The position numbers and the translations under genes were made by a program. The notes beneath the pieces are model-generated. The model was not told the DNA's origin. It saw only the letters and a program-made list of their open reading frames with translations, and made no database searches. From Mycolicibacterium parafortuitum (GTDB taxonomy: Bacteria > Actinomycetota > Actinomycetes > Mycobacteriales > Mycobacteriaceae), in NCBI RefSeq assembly GCF_010725485.1, contig NZ_AP022598.1, positions 1,302,001-1,366,000 of the forward strand: a DNA stretch of 64,000 bases, given 5' to 3'. Below, piece after piece: positions 42,679 to 51,040 of this stretch. The first letter of the stretch is position 1. Each line of letters starts with the position of its first letter.

Positions 42679-44136
42679 ATGGATCAGTCCGAAGCCCCGT
42701 TGTTGGACGCCGTCGCCGATTACCACCGCCAGGACCGTTACGGCTTCTCCCCGCCCGGTCACCGCCAGGGCCGCGGCGCCGACGACCGGGTTCTCGCAGT
42801 GCTCGGACGCGACCCGTTCCGCGCCGACGTGCTGGCCAGCGGTGGTCTCGACGATCGACGTTCGCGCGGTGGGCTCCTGAGCCACGCCGAGGAGTTGATG
42901 GCCGACGCGGTCGGCGCCGAATATGCGTTCTTCTCGACGTGCGGCAGTTCGTTGTCCGTGAAGGCCGCGATGATGGCCGTCTCCGCCGGGGGCGACGGTC
43001 TTCTCGTCACCCGCGACAGCCACAAGTCGATCGTCGCCGGGCTGGTGTTCGGTGGCCTGCAGCCGCGCTGGATCACCCCGCAATGGGACGCGGACAGGCA
43101 TCTGTCGCACCCGCCGTCACCGCAGCAGGTCGAGGAGGCCTGGCAGCACCATCCCGACGCCGACGCCGCGCTGATCGTCAGCCCGAGCCCGTACGGCACC
43201 TGCGCCGACCTCGCCGGTATCGCCGACGTGTGCCACCGCCGGGGCAAACCACTGATCGTCGACGAAGCGTGGGGCGCGCACCTGCCGTTCCATCGAGAAC
43301 TACCGACCTGGGCGATGGACGCCGGAGCCGACGTCTGCGTGGTCAACGTGCACAAGATGGGCATGGGCTTCGAACAGGGTTCCGTCTTCCACGTGCAGGG
43401 CGACCTGGTGGACCGCCAGCGGCTGAGCGCCTGCGCCGACCTGCTGATGACCACCAGCCCAAACGTGCTGGTGTACTCGGCGATCGACGGCTGGCGACGG
43501 CAGATGGTCGAGCACGGGGAGCCGCTAGTGGGTGGCGCGCTGGAGTTGGCGACCTCGGTACGCGGCGCCGTCGCGGACCTCGTGGACGTCGATGTGATGG
43601 ACGACGAGCTGCTCGGCGAGCAAGCTTCTCATGACCTTGACCGGATGCAGGTCCTGCTCGACGTGTCGGCGACCGGCACCTCCGGCTACCAGGCCGTGGA
43701 CTGGCTGCGGGAGCACCGGCGGGTCGACGTCGGCATGAGCGATCACCGCCGCATCCTGGCCACGCTGTCCACCGCCGACGACACCGCGACCACCGGCCGT
43801 CTTCTCGAGGCGCTGCAGGCCTGGCGGCGTGCCGCCGACGACTTCGACAGCCCACCCGAAATCCATCTGCCCGACCCCGAGGAACTGCAGTTGGAGACGG
43901 TCATGCTGCCTCGTGATGCGTTCTTCGGCCCGACAGAGATGGTGCCCGCAGCCGAGGCCTGCGGACGGATCTGCGCGGAGCAGATCACGCCGTACCCGCC
44001 GGGCATCCCGGCGGCGATCCCGGGCGAACGGCTCAACCAGACGGTCATCGACTACCTGCGGTCCGGGCTGGCCGCAGGCATGAACCTGCCGGATCCGGCG
44101 GACCCGTCACTGGAGAGGTTGCGGGTGGTGGCCTGA
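42679..44136 (+). CDS. Orn/Lys/Arg decarboxylase family (PLP) protein
   Basis: 485 residues from ATG 42679 with AGAGGGA upstream. The fold-type I PLP enzyme has FSPPGHRQG near the start, SCSS-like TCGSSLSVKAAMM, HKSIVAGLVFGG, DEAWGAHLPFH, and the PLP lysine Lys226 in NVHKMGMGF. The C-terminus shows PYPPGIPAAIPGERLN, typical of this family's substrate end. The size (485) matches the short, Bacillus-type form. Arginine, lysine or ornithine could be the substrate. A coupled role with the divergent FAD/Rieske gene (amine oxidation) is possible. Confidence 0.88.
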   Translation: MDQSEAPLLDAVADYHRQDRYGFSPPGHRQGRGADDRVLAVLGRDPFRADVLASGGLDDRRSRGGLLSHAEELMADAVGAEYAFFSTCGSSLSVKAAMMAVSAGGDGLLVTRDSHKSIVAGLVFGGLQPRWITPQWDADRHLSHPPSPQQVEEAWQHHPDADAALIVSPSPYGTCADLAGIADVCHRRGKPLIVDEAWGAHLPFHRELPTWAMDAGADVCVVNVHKMGMGFEQGSVFHVQGDLVDRQRLSACADLLMTTSPNVLVYSAIDGWRRQMVEHGEPLVGGALELATSVRGAVADLVDVDVMDDELLGEQASHDLDRMQVLLDVSATGTSGYQAVDWLREHRRVDVGMSDHRRILATLSTADDTATTGRLLEALQAWRRAADDFDSPPEIHLPDPEELQLETVMLPRDAFFGPTEMVPAAEACGRICAEQITPYPPGIPAAIPGERLNQTVIDYLRSGLAAGMNLPDPADPSLERLRVVA

Positions 44137-44176
44137 CACACCGTTTCATCGAGTCAGAACCGGGCAGTCAGGGCGG

Positions 44177-44842
44177 ATGAGCATCTCCGAACTGACCACC
44201 CTTCCCGTCCGGGCCGGAGCGGCGCTGCGCGACAAGCGGTTCTTCCATCCCGCCGGCGTGCTGTGCGGCGGCACTGTCACCCGAACCGCCCCCGACAAGG
44301 AAGGCCTGCCGCTGGTCTCCGGCGATGTCATCGGACGGATCTCCAAGGGCTTCGGAACGCCGGGTTCACTGCCCGACTTCGCCGGCCTGGCGTGGCGGAT
44401 GGAGCGCGATGCCGACGGTTCCGAGCCCTGGGACGTGCTGACGGTGTCGTCGTCGGCGCGCGTGGCGCTGCGTCCTGTCGCGTCCTGGAACGCGGCCCAG
44501 TACTCCACCCTGATGCCGCTCGGCTACCCCGGCGGGATCTTCTGGCTGCGCGCGACGATGACCACCCCGCTCGACGACGGATTGTCGCTCGACGCGGTTC
44601 GCGAGCAACTCACCAGCGGCACCGTCGAGTTCGAGGTCGAGCAGGCGTTCGGGGTGGGGCCGTTCCTCCCGCTCGCGACACTGACCTTCGACCGGGAGCT
44701 GTGCGACGACGACCCGGGCTGCGACCAGCCGTTCGACCCCACCGTGCGCAGCGGCACCGCGGTGACGCTGCTGCCGGGATGGCTGACCTCGCTGCGCAAC
44801 GCCGCGTACCGCAACAGCCGGGAGGGCCGCGGCGCCGAGTAG
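44177..44842 (+). CDS. Conserved hypothetical, possibly catalase-like heme fold
   Basis: 221 residues from ATG 44177. The N-terminal [18 protein letters not shown] and [28 protein letters not shown] recall the small catalase-related peroxidases (R..HP.G, then a [15 protein letters not shown] loop), but I cannot identify a proximal tyrosine. The rest is beta-rich. It lies 41 bp after the decarboxylase gene on the same strand. The family call is a weak guess. Confidence 0.5.
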   Translation: MSISELTTLPVRAGAALRDKRFFHPAGVLCGGTVTRTAPDKEGLPLVSGDVIGRISKGFGTPGSLPDFAGLAWRMERDADGSEPWDVLTVSSSARVALRPVASWNAAQYSTLMPLGYPGGIFWLRATMTTPLDDGLSLDAVREQLTSGTVEFEVEQAFGVGPFLPLATLTFDRELCDDDPGCDQPFDPTVRSGTAVTLLPGWLTSLRNAAYRNSREGRGAE

Positions 44843-44891
44843 GCCGGTTTCGGTCCGTCGACCTGCGCGAAGTGCACGTTTACACGTGTCA

Positions 44892-44897
44892 TATCGT
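44892..44897 (+). promoter_or_regulatory. -10 box of fadE2, leaderless start
   Basis: TATCGT lies 6 nt before the ATG at 44904, with no ribosome site, the pattern of a leaderless mycobacterial transcript. Confidence 0.5.
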
Positions 44898-44903
44898 GGC
44901 GTC

Positions 44904-46160
44904 ATGGACTTCGCGATGTCAGCCAAGGCGGCCGAGTACCACGAGCGGTTGAGCGACTTCATGGTCGAGTTCGTCTTCCCGGCCGAGGAGTCCTACCACC
45001 GGTATCGCGAGGAGGCCGGGCCCAAGGACCACACCGTCCCGCCGGTGGTCGAGGAGCTCAAGAAGCAGGCCAAGGAGCGCGGCCTGTGGAACCTGTTCCT
45101 GCCGTCGATCTCCGGGCTGTCGAACCTGGAGTACGCGCCGCTGGCCGAGTTGACCGGCTGGAGCCCCGAGATCGCCCCCGAGGCGACCAACTGCGCCGCG
45201 CCCGACACCGGCAACATGGAGACGCTGCATCTGTTCGCCAACGAGCAGCAGAGCGAGCAGTGGCTCAAGCCGCTGTTGGCCGGGGAGATCCGCAGCGCGT
45301 TCGCGATGACCGAACCCGCGGTGGCCTCCAGCGACGCCCGCAACATCGAGACAACGATGCTGCGAGACGGGGACGACTACGTGATCAACGGCCGCAAGTG
45401 GTGGATCACCGGCGCGGCCGATCCGCGCTGCAAGATCATGATCGTGATGGGCCGCACCAACCCCGACGGACCCAGCCACCGGCAGCAGTCGATGATCCTG
45501 GTGCCCACCGACACGCCCGGGGTGTCCATCGAGCGGTCCCTTCCGGTGTTCGGCTGGCAGGACCAGCACGGCCACTGCGAGATCACCTTCGACAACGTTC
45601 GGGTGCCGGCGTCGAACCTGCTCGACGAGGAGGGCTCCGGCTTCGCGATCGCCCAGGCCCGGCTCGGGCCGGGCCGGATCCATCACTGCATGCGGGCGAT
45701 CGGCGCGGCCGAGCGGGCGCTGGCGCTGATGGTCGACCGGGTGCAGACGCGTATCGCATTCGGAAAACCGCTGGCCGAGCAGGGCGTCGTGCGCGACGCG
45801 ATCGCCAAGTCGCGCAACGAGATCGAGCAGACCCGGATGCTGTGCCACAAGGCCGCCTGGACCATCGACCAGCACGGCAACAAGAGCAAGGACGCCCAGC
45901 TGCTCGTCGCGCAGATCAAGGCCGTCGCCCCGCAGATGGCGTGCGACGTGATCGACCGGGCCATCCAGGTGCACGGCGGCGCGGGGGTGTCCGACGACTT
46001 CCCGCTGGCCCGGATGTACGGCTGGCACCGTGCCATGCGGTTGTTCGACGGTCCCGACGAGGTGCACATGCGCACCATCGCGCGGGCGGAGCTGGGGAAA
46101 GAGAAGTCCCCCCTGGCAGCCGCCGCGTGCGGCGTATCAAACCCCGCAGGGACGCGCTAG
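44904..46160 (+). CDS. fadE2: Acyl-CoA dehydrogenase FadE2
   Basis: 418 residues. It has the family's FAD- and substrate-binding motifs: [37 protein letters not shown] and [35 protein letters not shown] near the C-terminus. The ATG at 44904 is used because a -10 box lies just upstream. It should desaturate an acyl-CoA, perhaps of unusual size. In M. tuberculosis fadE2 (Rv0154c) also lies next to ptpB, as here. The stop codon overlaps the GTG of the next gene by 1 nt. Confidence 0.93.
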   Translation: MDFAMSAKAAEYHERLSDFMVEFVFPAEESYHRYREEAGPKDHTVPPVVEELKKQAKERGLWNLFLPSISGLSNLEYAPLAELTGWSPEIAPEATNCAAPDTGNMETLHLFANEQQSEQWLKPLLAGEIRSAFAMTEPAVASSDARNIETTMLRDGDDYVINGRKWWITGAADPRCKIMIVMGRTNPDGPSHRQQSMILVPTDTPGVSIERSLPVFGWQDQHGHCEITFDNVRVPASNLLDEEGSGFAIAQARLGPGRIHHCMRAIGAAERALALMVDRVQTRIAFGKPLAEQGVVRDAIAKSRNEIEQTRMLCHKAAWTIDQHGNKSKDAQLLVAQIKAVAPQMACDVIDRAIQVHGGAGVSDDFPLARMYGWHRAMRLFDGPDEVHMRTIARAELGKEKSPLAAAACGVSNPAGTR

Positions 46161-46960
46161 TGCCCTCGACCGGGCACGAACTCTCGGGGGCGTGGAACTT
46201 CCGCGACGTCTCCGAGGAGACCGGTGTGGCTGCGGGGCGGCTGTTCCGGGCCAGTGAGCTGTCCAGGCTCGACGACGCCGGCCGCGCCGCGCTGGGCGGG
46301 TACGGCGTCACCGACGTCGCCGACCTTCGTACCGCCCGCGAACTGGAACGGCACGGCCCCGGCCTGGTGCCCGCCCAGGTGCAGATCCACCACCTGCCGT
46401 TCGTCGAGACGGTGGCCGCTGACGGGGAGTCCCCGCACGAGCACGCATTCCAGCGGATGATGACCGACAAGCCCGACGGTGAACCCGCCGGCGCGGCGGC
46501 CGCGCGCTACATGTCCGAGGAGTACGGCCGGATCGCGCAGGCCCCGCTGGCCCAGCGCGCCGTGCACCGGGTGATCACGCTGCTCGGCTCGGGACGCGCG
46601 GTGCTCGCGCACTGCTTCGCCGGCAAGGACCGCACCGGGTTCACGATCGCGGTCGTGCTGGAGGCCGCCGGCGCCGACCGCGACGCGATCATGACCGACT
46701 ATCTGCGCAGCAACGCGGCGGTGCCGGAGCTGCGCGAGAGCATCCTGGAGTCGGTACGGGTACGCGCGGCCGAGGCCCCCGAGATTCTGGAACTCGCCGA
46801 AGCCAATCTCACCGAGGCGGTGCTCGGGGTGCGCGAGGAGTACCTCGACATCGCCCGGCGCACCATCGACACCGAATTCGGTTCCCTGCAGGGTTATCTG
46901 GAGTCGGCCGGGGTCACCGACGAGGACCTCTCCCGGTTGCGCGCAGCGCTGCACGGTTAG
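46160..46960 (+). CDS. ptpB: Protein tyrosine/serine phosphatase PtpB
   Basis: 266 residues from GTG 46160, which shares its first base with the fadE2 stop. The active-site P-loop HCFAGKDRTG has Cys152 and Arg158, as in the triple-specificity PtpB of M. tuberculosis. The N-terminus carries ELSGAWNFRDV, the family's other signature. In pathogens the enzyme is secreted into host cells; no signal peptide is visible here. A role in the soil relative is unknown, but the pairing with fadE2 is conserved. Confidence 0.93.
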   Translation: MPSTGHELSGAWNFRDVSEETGVAAGRLFRASELSRLDDAGRAALGGYGVTDVADLRTARELERHGPGLVPAQVQIHHLPFVETVAADGESPHEHAFQRMMTDKPDGEPAGAAAARYMSEEYGRIAQAPLAQRAVHRVITLLGSGRAVLAHCFAGKDRTGFTIAVVLEAAGADRDAIMTDYLRSNAAVPELRESILESVRVRAAEAPEILELAEANLTEAVLGVREEYLDIARRTIDTEFGSLQGYLESAGVTDEDLSRLRAALHG

Positions 46961-46967
46961 CCGCGTC

Positions 46968-47867
46968 GTGTTCTCGCGCTCCCGGCCGGTCGCCGAGATA
47001 CCCGCGTGGTTCACCACCGCGCTGGCCGACAAGCCGGAGCACTCGCACGTCGACGTCGAGGGCGCCGAAATCCACATAAGGGTGTGGGGCGACCGCGAGA
47101 ACCCGCCGCTGGTGCTGGTGCACGGCGGTGCCGCGCACTCCGGTTGGTGGGACCACATCGCGCCGCTGCTGTCGGCCACCCACCGCGTCGTCGCCCCCGA
47201 CCTGTCGGGACACGGGGACAGCGGCACCAGGGAGTCCTACGATCTTCGGCTCTGGGCGCGCGAGGTGATGGCCGCCGCGGCCGCGGAGTCCGACGGGCAC
47301 CCGACGATCGTCGGTCACAGCCTGGGCGGCTGGGTCACGGCGACGGCGGCGTCACTGTTCGGCGAGCGGATCAACAGCATCGTCGTGGTCGATTCGCCGC
47401 TGCGTGACCGTGCACCGGAGGAACGGGACCTCAGTCGTAGCAGCAGGTCCCCGAAGGTCTACCGCACCAAAGACGAGATCGTCGGCCGGTTCCGGCCGGT
47501 CCCCGCGCAGCACGGGGTGCTGCCGTACGTCTCGGAACACATCGCGAGCGAGTCGGTGCGGCGCACACTCACCGGGTGGGTGTGGAAGTTCGACCCGGGG
47601 ATCTTCGGCGGGCACCTCGTCGAGCAGACTCCTGCCGAGCAGGAGGTCATGGAAGCGATGATGAACCAGATGCCCTGTCGCGTCGGCTATCTGCGGTGCG
47701 AGAACGGTCTGGTACCACCCGAGATGGCCGAAGTCGTCAAGGACATCCTGCAGCTGCGTGGCCCCTTCATCGAACTGGCCGAGGCCGGCCATCATCCGAT
47801 GCTGGACCAGCCGCTGCCGCTGGTGGCCACCCTGCGCACGCTGCTGGAGCTCTGGTCGATCACGTGA
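46968..47867 (+). CDS. Alpha/beta hydrolase
   Basis: 299 residues from GTG 46968, 7 nt after ptpB. Hydrolase motifs are LVLVHGGAAHSGWWDHIAPLL, the nucleophile Ser118 in VGHSLGGW, DSPLRDR after it, and a late His in EAGHHPMLDQPLPL. It resembles the broad esterase/epoxide-hydrolase group; substrate unknown. It may be cotranscribed with fadE2 and ptpB and ends at a large palindrome. Confidence 0.9.
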   Translation: MFSRSRPVAEIPAWFTTALADKPEHSHVDVEGAEIHIRVWGDRENPPLVLVHGGAAHSGWWDHIAPLLSATHRVVAPDLSGHGDSGTRESYDLRLWAREVMAAAAAESDGHPTIVGHSLGGWVTATAASLFGERINSIVVVDSPLRDRAPEERDLSRSSRSPKVYRTKDEIVGRFRPVPAQHGVLPYVSEHIASESVRRTLTGWVWKFDPGIFGGHLVEQTPAEQEVMEAMMNQMPCRVGYLRCENGLVPPEMAEVVKDILQLRGPFIELAEAGHHPMLDQPLPLVATLRTLLELWSIT

Positions 47868-47882
47868 CCGGCTGTTCTCACT

Positions 47883-47943
47883 GCCGAAATCTGCACCAGG
47901 GCTGTGCCATCGACACAATCACGACCCTGACGCAGAACTCGGC
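47883..47943. terminator. Bidirectional terminator, 24-bp imperfect palindrome
   Basis: GCCGAAATCTGCACCAGGG (from 47883) pairs with CCCTGACGCAGAACTCGGC (to 47943), with four mismatched pairs by eye. It lies between convergent genes. It is a different repeat type from the GCGAGCG palindromes at the other end of the window. Confidence 0.6.
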
Positions 47944-47952
47944 CCGACGGGG

Positions 47953-48438
47953 TCAAGCGGTCAGCACCACACCGACCACCCACGCCACGGTCGCCAGCAG
48001 CGCGCCGGCCAGTTCGACGCCGACGGACAGTGCGACTCCCTTCAGCGCGTGCCACGTCGACACCCACGCGCGGGTCGTGTCGCGCCGAATACCGAGTTCG
48101 GCGACGAACACCCCGAGCACGAAGCCGATCAGCAGCCCGATGACGGGGATGACGAAGAAGCCGACGACGCCGGCGATGCCGCCGACGACCAGGACCGAGG
48201 TACGCACGTCGGCCGCGCGCATGCGCTGCACCGGCCAGGTGTACTTGATGATCTGCGACGCGACGTAGAGCGCCGCCGCGATCGCGAACACCACCCAGGA
48301 CACCGTGGTGTTGACGACGAACGCCCACACCGCGATGGCGCCGATCACCAGGATCCCGCCGGGCAGGATCGGCACCACGATGCCGACCAGTCCGATGGCG
48401 ATCACCAGCGCGACGAGGACGAGGCCGCCGATGCTCAT
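47953..48438 (-). CDS. DUF456 family membrane protein
   Basis: 161 residues from ATG 48438. Four or five membrane helices with the DUF456 pattern: GIVVPILPGGILVIGAIAVWA near the start, GFFVIPVIGLLIGFVLGVFVAEL near the middle. It is a small conserved inner-membrane protein of unknown function. The upstream gene, encoding a dehalogenase, starts 28 bp away on the same strand. Confidence 0.88.
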   Translation of the reverse strand: MSIGGLVLVALVIAIGLVGIVVPILPGGILVIGAIAVWAFVVNTTVSWVVFAIAAALYVASQIIKYTWPVQRMRAADVRTSVLVVGGIAGVVGFFVIPVIGLLIGFVLGVFVAELGIRRDTTRAWVSTWHALKGVALSVGVELAGALLATVAWVVGVVLTA

Positions 48439-48465
48439 GCCGGCGAGCCTACGTCGCCGGGCGGC

Positions 48466-49167
48466 TCAGGCGTCGAGTTGATCGGCGAGGTCACCGAAAT
48501 CCTCTGCCGTGACATCGAATTCCTCTGCGGCCGGACGGGATCTGTCGCGACCGGCACCGTACTCGAGCGGACGGTGCACATAGGCCGTGTGCAGACCGGC
48601 ATCGCGGGCCGCCCGCAGATCGGACGGGTGGGCGGCGACGAGCATCAGTTCGGCAGGCGCGACGTCGAGGGCGCGCGCCGCACCCAGGTACACCTCACGG
48701 TCCGGTTTGTAATGCCCGAACATCTCCGCCGACAGCACGCTGTCCCACGGCAGGCCCGCACGGGCGGCCATGTTGGTCAGCAGCGACACGTTGCCGTTGG
48801 ACAACGTCGCGATCGTGTAGCGCCGCTTCAGCCGTTCCAGCCCGGCGACGGCGTCAGGCCACGGCAGCAGCCGGTGCCACGCCCGGTTCAGGTGGTCGAT
48901 CGCGGCGTCGTCGACCGCGATCCCGGCACCGTCGAGCAGCTCGGTGAGCCTGCCGCGATGCAGATCGTCGATCGGTGTCCACGGCAGCTCACCACGGCGC
49001 ACCCGGTCCATCGCCGGGGCGTACCCGGCGCGCCAGTCGTCGGCGAACCGTGCCCAGTCCGCGTCGACCCCGTGCTCGCGGCCGAATGCGGTGAGCTCGG
49101 CGATGATGCTGGAGCGCCAGTCCACGACAGTGCCGAACACGTCGAAGGCCAGCGCTCTGATGCACAT
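48466..49167 (-). CDS. Haloacid dehalogenase type II (HAD superfamily)
   Basis: 233 residues from ATG 49167. Motif I has the nucleophile Asp9 in LAFDVFGTVVDW, motif II is TIATLSNGN, and late motifs are HYKPDREVYLGAARAL and LMLVAAHPSDLRAARDAG. L-2-haloacid dehalogenases hydrolyse haloalkanoates, but several members act on other phosphate-free substrates. It is last in the leftward ALDH-SDR-quinone oxidoreductase cluster, 2 nt after the previous stop. Confidence 0.9.
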   Translation of the reverse strand: MCIRALAFDVFGTVVDWRSSIIAELTAFGREHGVDADWARFADDWRAGYAPAMDRVRRGELPWTPIDDLHRGRLTELLDGAGIAVDDAAIDHLNRAWHRLLPWPDAVAGLERLKRRYTIATLSNGNVSLLTNMAARAGLPWDSVLSAEMFGHYKPDREVYLGAARALDVAPAELMLVAAHPSDLRAARDAGLHTAYVHRPLEYGAGRDRSRPAAEEFDVTAEDFGDLADQLDA

Positions 49168-49169
49168 GC

Positions 49170-50132
49170 TTACGGTTCCAGGACCAGCTTGCCGTTCACC
49201 GCGCCGTCGGCGAATGCCTGCAGCGCCGCCACCCCGTCAGACAGCGGGTACCGCACCGGGTCTGGTGGTTTAAGGCCGTTGTCGACGAGTTCGGCCAGCG
49301 CCGCACCGACCTCGGCCTGCGCGCCCGGTGTGCGGTTGACGAACTCGCCCCAGCCGACGCCGACGACGCTCACGTTACGCAGCAGCAGCCGGTTCACCTT
49401 TACCGTCGGGATGCCGCCCGCCGCGAAGCCGATCACCAGCAGGCGGCCCTCGGTCGCCAACGCTCGGACCGCATCGTCGAACGTGTCCCCGCCGATCGGG
49501 TCGACCACCAGGTCGACGCCGCGGCCACCGGTCTCGGCCTTGACCGCGTCGAGCCAGCCGTCGGTCAGCGGCAGCACCACGTCGGCGCCCAGCGACGTGA
49601 CGAAGTCGGTCGCCGACGGCCGGTGCACCATCGCGATCACCTTGGCGCCCAGAGCTTTCGCGATCTGGATCGACGCGGTACCGATACCGCCGCCCGAGCC
49701 GAGGACCAGCACCGTCTCGCCCGACCGCAGCCCGCCGCGGCGGTGCAGCGCGAAGTACATCGTGTAGTAGTTGCCCAGCAGGCAGACCGCCGCCCCGTCG
49801 TCGAGCGCCGGGTTGGTCGGGACCACGCTACCCACCGGCAGCGCCACCCGTTCGGCCCACGCACCGAGCAGGCTGAAACCCGAAACCCGCTGCCCGGCAA
49901 CGAAACCCGAGCCTTCCGGGGCGGACCGCACAGTGCCCGCGACCTCCAGCCCTGGCACGAACGGCGCGGGCACCTTCATCTGGTATTCGCCCCGCAGCAT
50001 CAGCAGGTCCGGGAAGCAGACGCCGGCCGCACCGACGTCGACGACCACGGCATCAGTGCCGCCGGGTTCATCGACGTCGGTGTAGGCCAGCCCTGCCGGA
50101 CCTGTCAGCTCTTGTGCGACAAGTGCTTTCAT
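49170..50132 (-). CDS. Zinc-free MDR quinone oxidoreductase (Rv0149-like)
   Basis: 320 residues from ATG 50132. The NADPH-binding motif is LVLGSGGGIGTASIQIAKALGAKV and the family motif is DLVVDPIGGDTFDDAVRALATEGRLLVIGFA. No zinc-ligand cysteines are present, as in NADPH:quinone or enoyl-type reductases. It follows the SDR gene by 5 bp. In M. tuberculosis the equivalent gene neighbours Rv0147 and Rv0148. Confidence 0.9.
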   Translation of the reverse strand: MKALVAQELTGPAGLAYTDVDEPGGTDAVVVDVGAAGVCFPDLLMLRGEYQMKVPAPFVPGLEVAGTVRSAPEGSGFVAGQRVSGFSLLGAWAERVALPVGSVVPTNPALDDGAAVCLLGNYYTMYFALHRRGGLRSGETVLVLGSGGGIGTASIQIAKALGAKVIAMVHRPSATDFVTSLGADVVLPLTDGWLDAVKAETGGRGVDLVVDPIGGDTFDDAVRALATEGRLLVIGFAAGGIPTVKVNRLLLRNVSVVGVGWGEFVNRTPGAQAEVGAALAELVDNGLKPPDPVRYPLSDGVAALQAFADGAVNGKLVLEP

Positions 50133-50137
50133 CAATA

Positions 50138-51001
50138 TCAGCCGAGGCTGAAGGTAGCCCGCTCGGCTGCCGACAGATCGGTGATCTCGCCCCACTTGGC
50201 GGCGACGTCGTCGACCGAGGGCACCTCGGTGAACGTCACACCCTGGTTCTGGAACAGCGCGGTCCGCTGCACCTTGCCGCCGCCGACGATGAACACCGAC
50301 GCGGTGTCGGGCACCTCTTCGGTGCACAGGTACGACACGATCGGCGCGACGTATTCGGGGGTCAGCTTCTCGAACACCTCGGGCGGCAGGATGTCCTGCG
50401 TCATACGGGTCGCGGCGATCGGCGCGACGGCGTTGGCCTTGATGTTGTACTTGGCGCCTTCCTGGGCGAGCGTGTTGATCAGGCCGACCAGGCCGAGCTT
50501 GGCGGCGCCGTAGTTGGCCTGGCCGAAGTTGCCGAACAGACCACTGGTCGAGGTCGCGACGACGACGCGGCCGAAACCGTTCTCCCGGAAGTGCGGCCAC
50601 GCCGCGCGGATCACGTTGTAGCCGCCGTACAGGTGCACCTTCAGCACGGCGTCCCAGTTCTCGAACGTCATCTTGTGGAAGGTGCCGTCGCGCAGGATGC
50701 CCGCGTTGGACACCACGCCGTCGACCTTGCCGAACTCGTCGACCGCGGTCTTGATGATGTTCTCGGCGCCCTCGGGCTCGGCGACGGAGTCGTAGTTCGC
50801 CACGGCCCGGCCGCCGGCGTCCTTGATCTCCTTGACCACCTCGTCGGCCATCGCCGATCCGGCGCCGGTGCCGTCGCGCGCGCCACCGAGGTCGTTGACG
50901 ACGACGCTGGCGCCCTCACGCGCGAGCGTCAGGGCGTATTCGCGGCCCAGTCCACCTCCGGCACCCGTGACGACGATGACACGATCCTGCACTCCAGGCA
51001 C
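50138..51001 (-). CDS. Short-chain dehydrogenase (Rv0148-like)
   Basis: 287 residues from ATG 51001. The SDR nucleotide-binding site is VTGAGGGLGREYALTLAREGA; the catalytic triad is in STSGLFGNFGQANYGAAKLG (Ser, Tyr, Lys). It has the added C-terminal part seen in hydroxysteroid or MFE-2-type (HsdB) enzymes. It probably reduces or oxidises 3-hydroxyacyl-CoA or a sterol-derived substrate. It lies between the ALDH and the quinone oxidoreductase genes. Confidence 0.9.
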   Translation of the reverse strand: MPGVQDRVIVVTGAGGGLGREYALTLAREGASVVVNDLGGARDGTGAGSAMADEVVKEIKDAGGRAVANYDSVAEPEGAENIIKTAVDEFGKVDGVVSNAGILRDGTFHKMTFENWDAVLKVHLYGGYNVIRAAWPHFRENGFGRVVVATSTSGLFGNFGQANYGAAKLGLVGLINTLAQEGAKYNIKANAVAPIAATRMTQDILPPEVFEKLTPEYVAPIVSYLCTEEVPDTASVFIVGGGKVQRTALFQNQGVTFTEVPSVDDVAAKWGEITDLSAAERATFSLG

Positions 51002-51040
51002 TGATGTTCCTCTCTAGAGGGTCTTAAGGGTTGTACGAAT

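Noticed and set aside
43343..43855. Antisense frames in the decarboxylase gene
   Set aside because: Low-complexity Arg/Ser/Pro sequence opposite a well-supported PLP enzyme.
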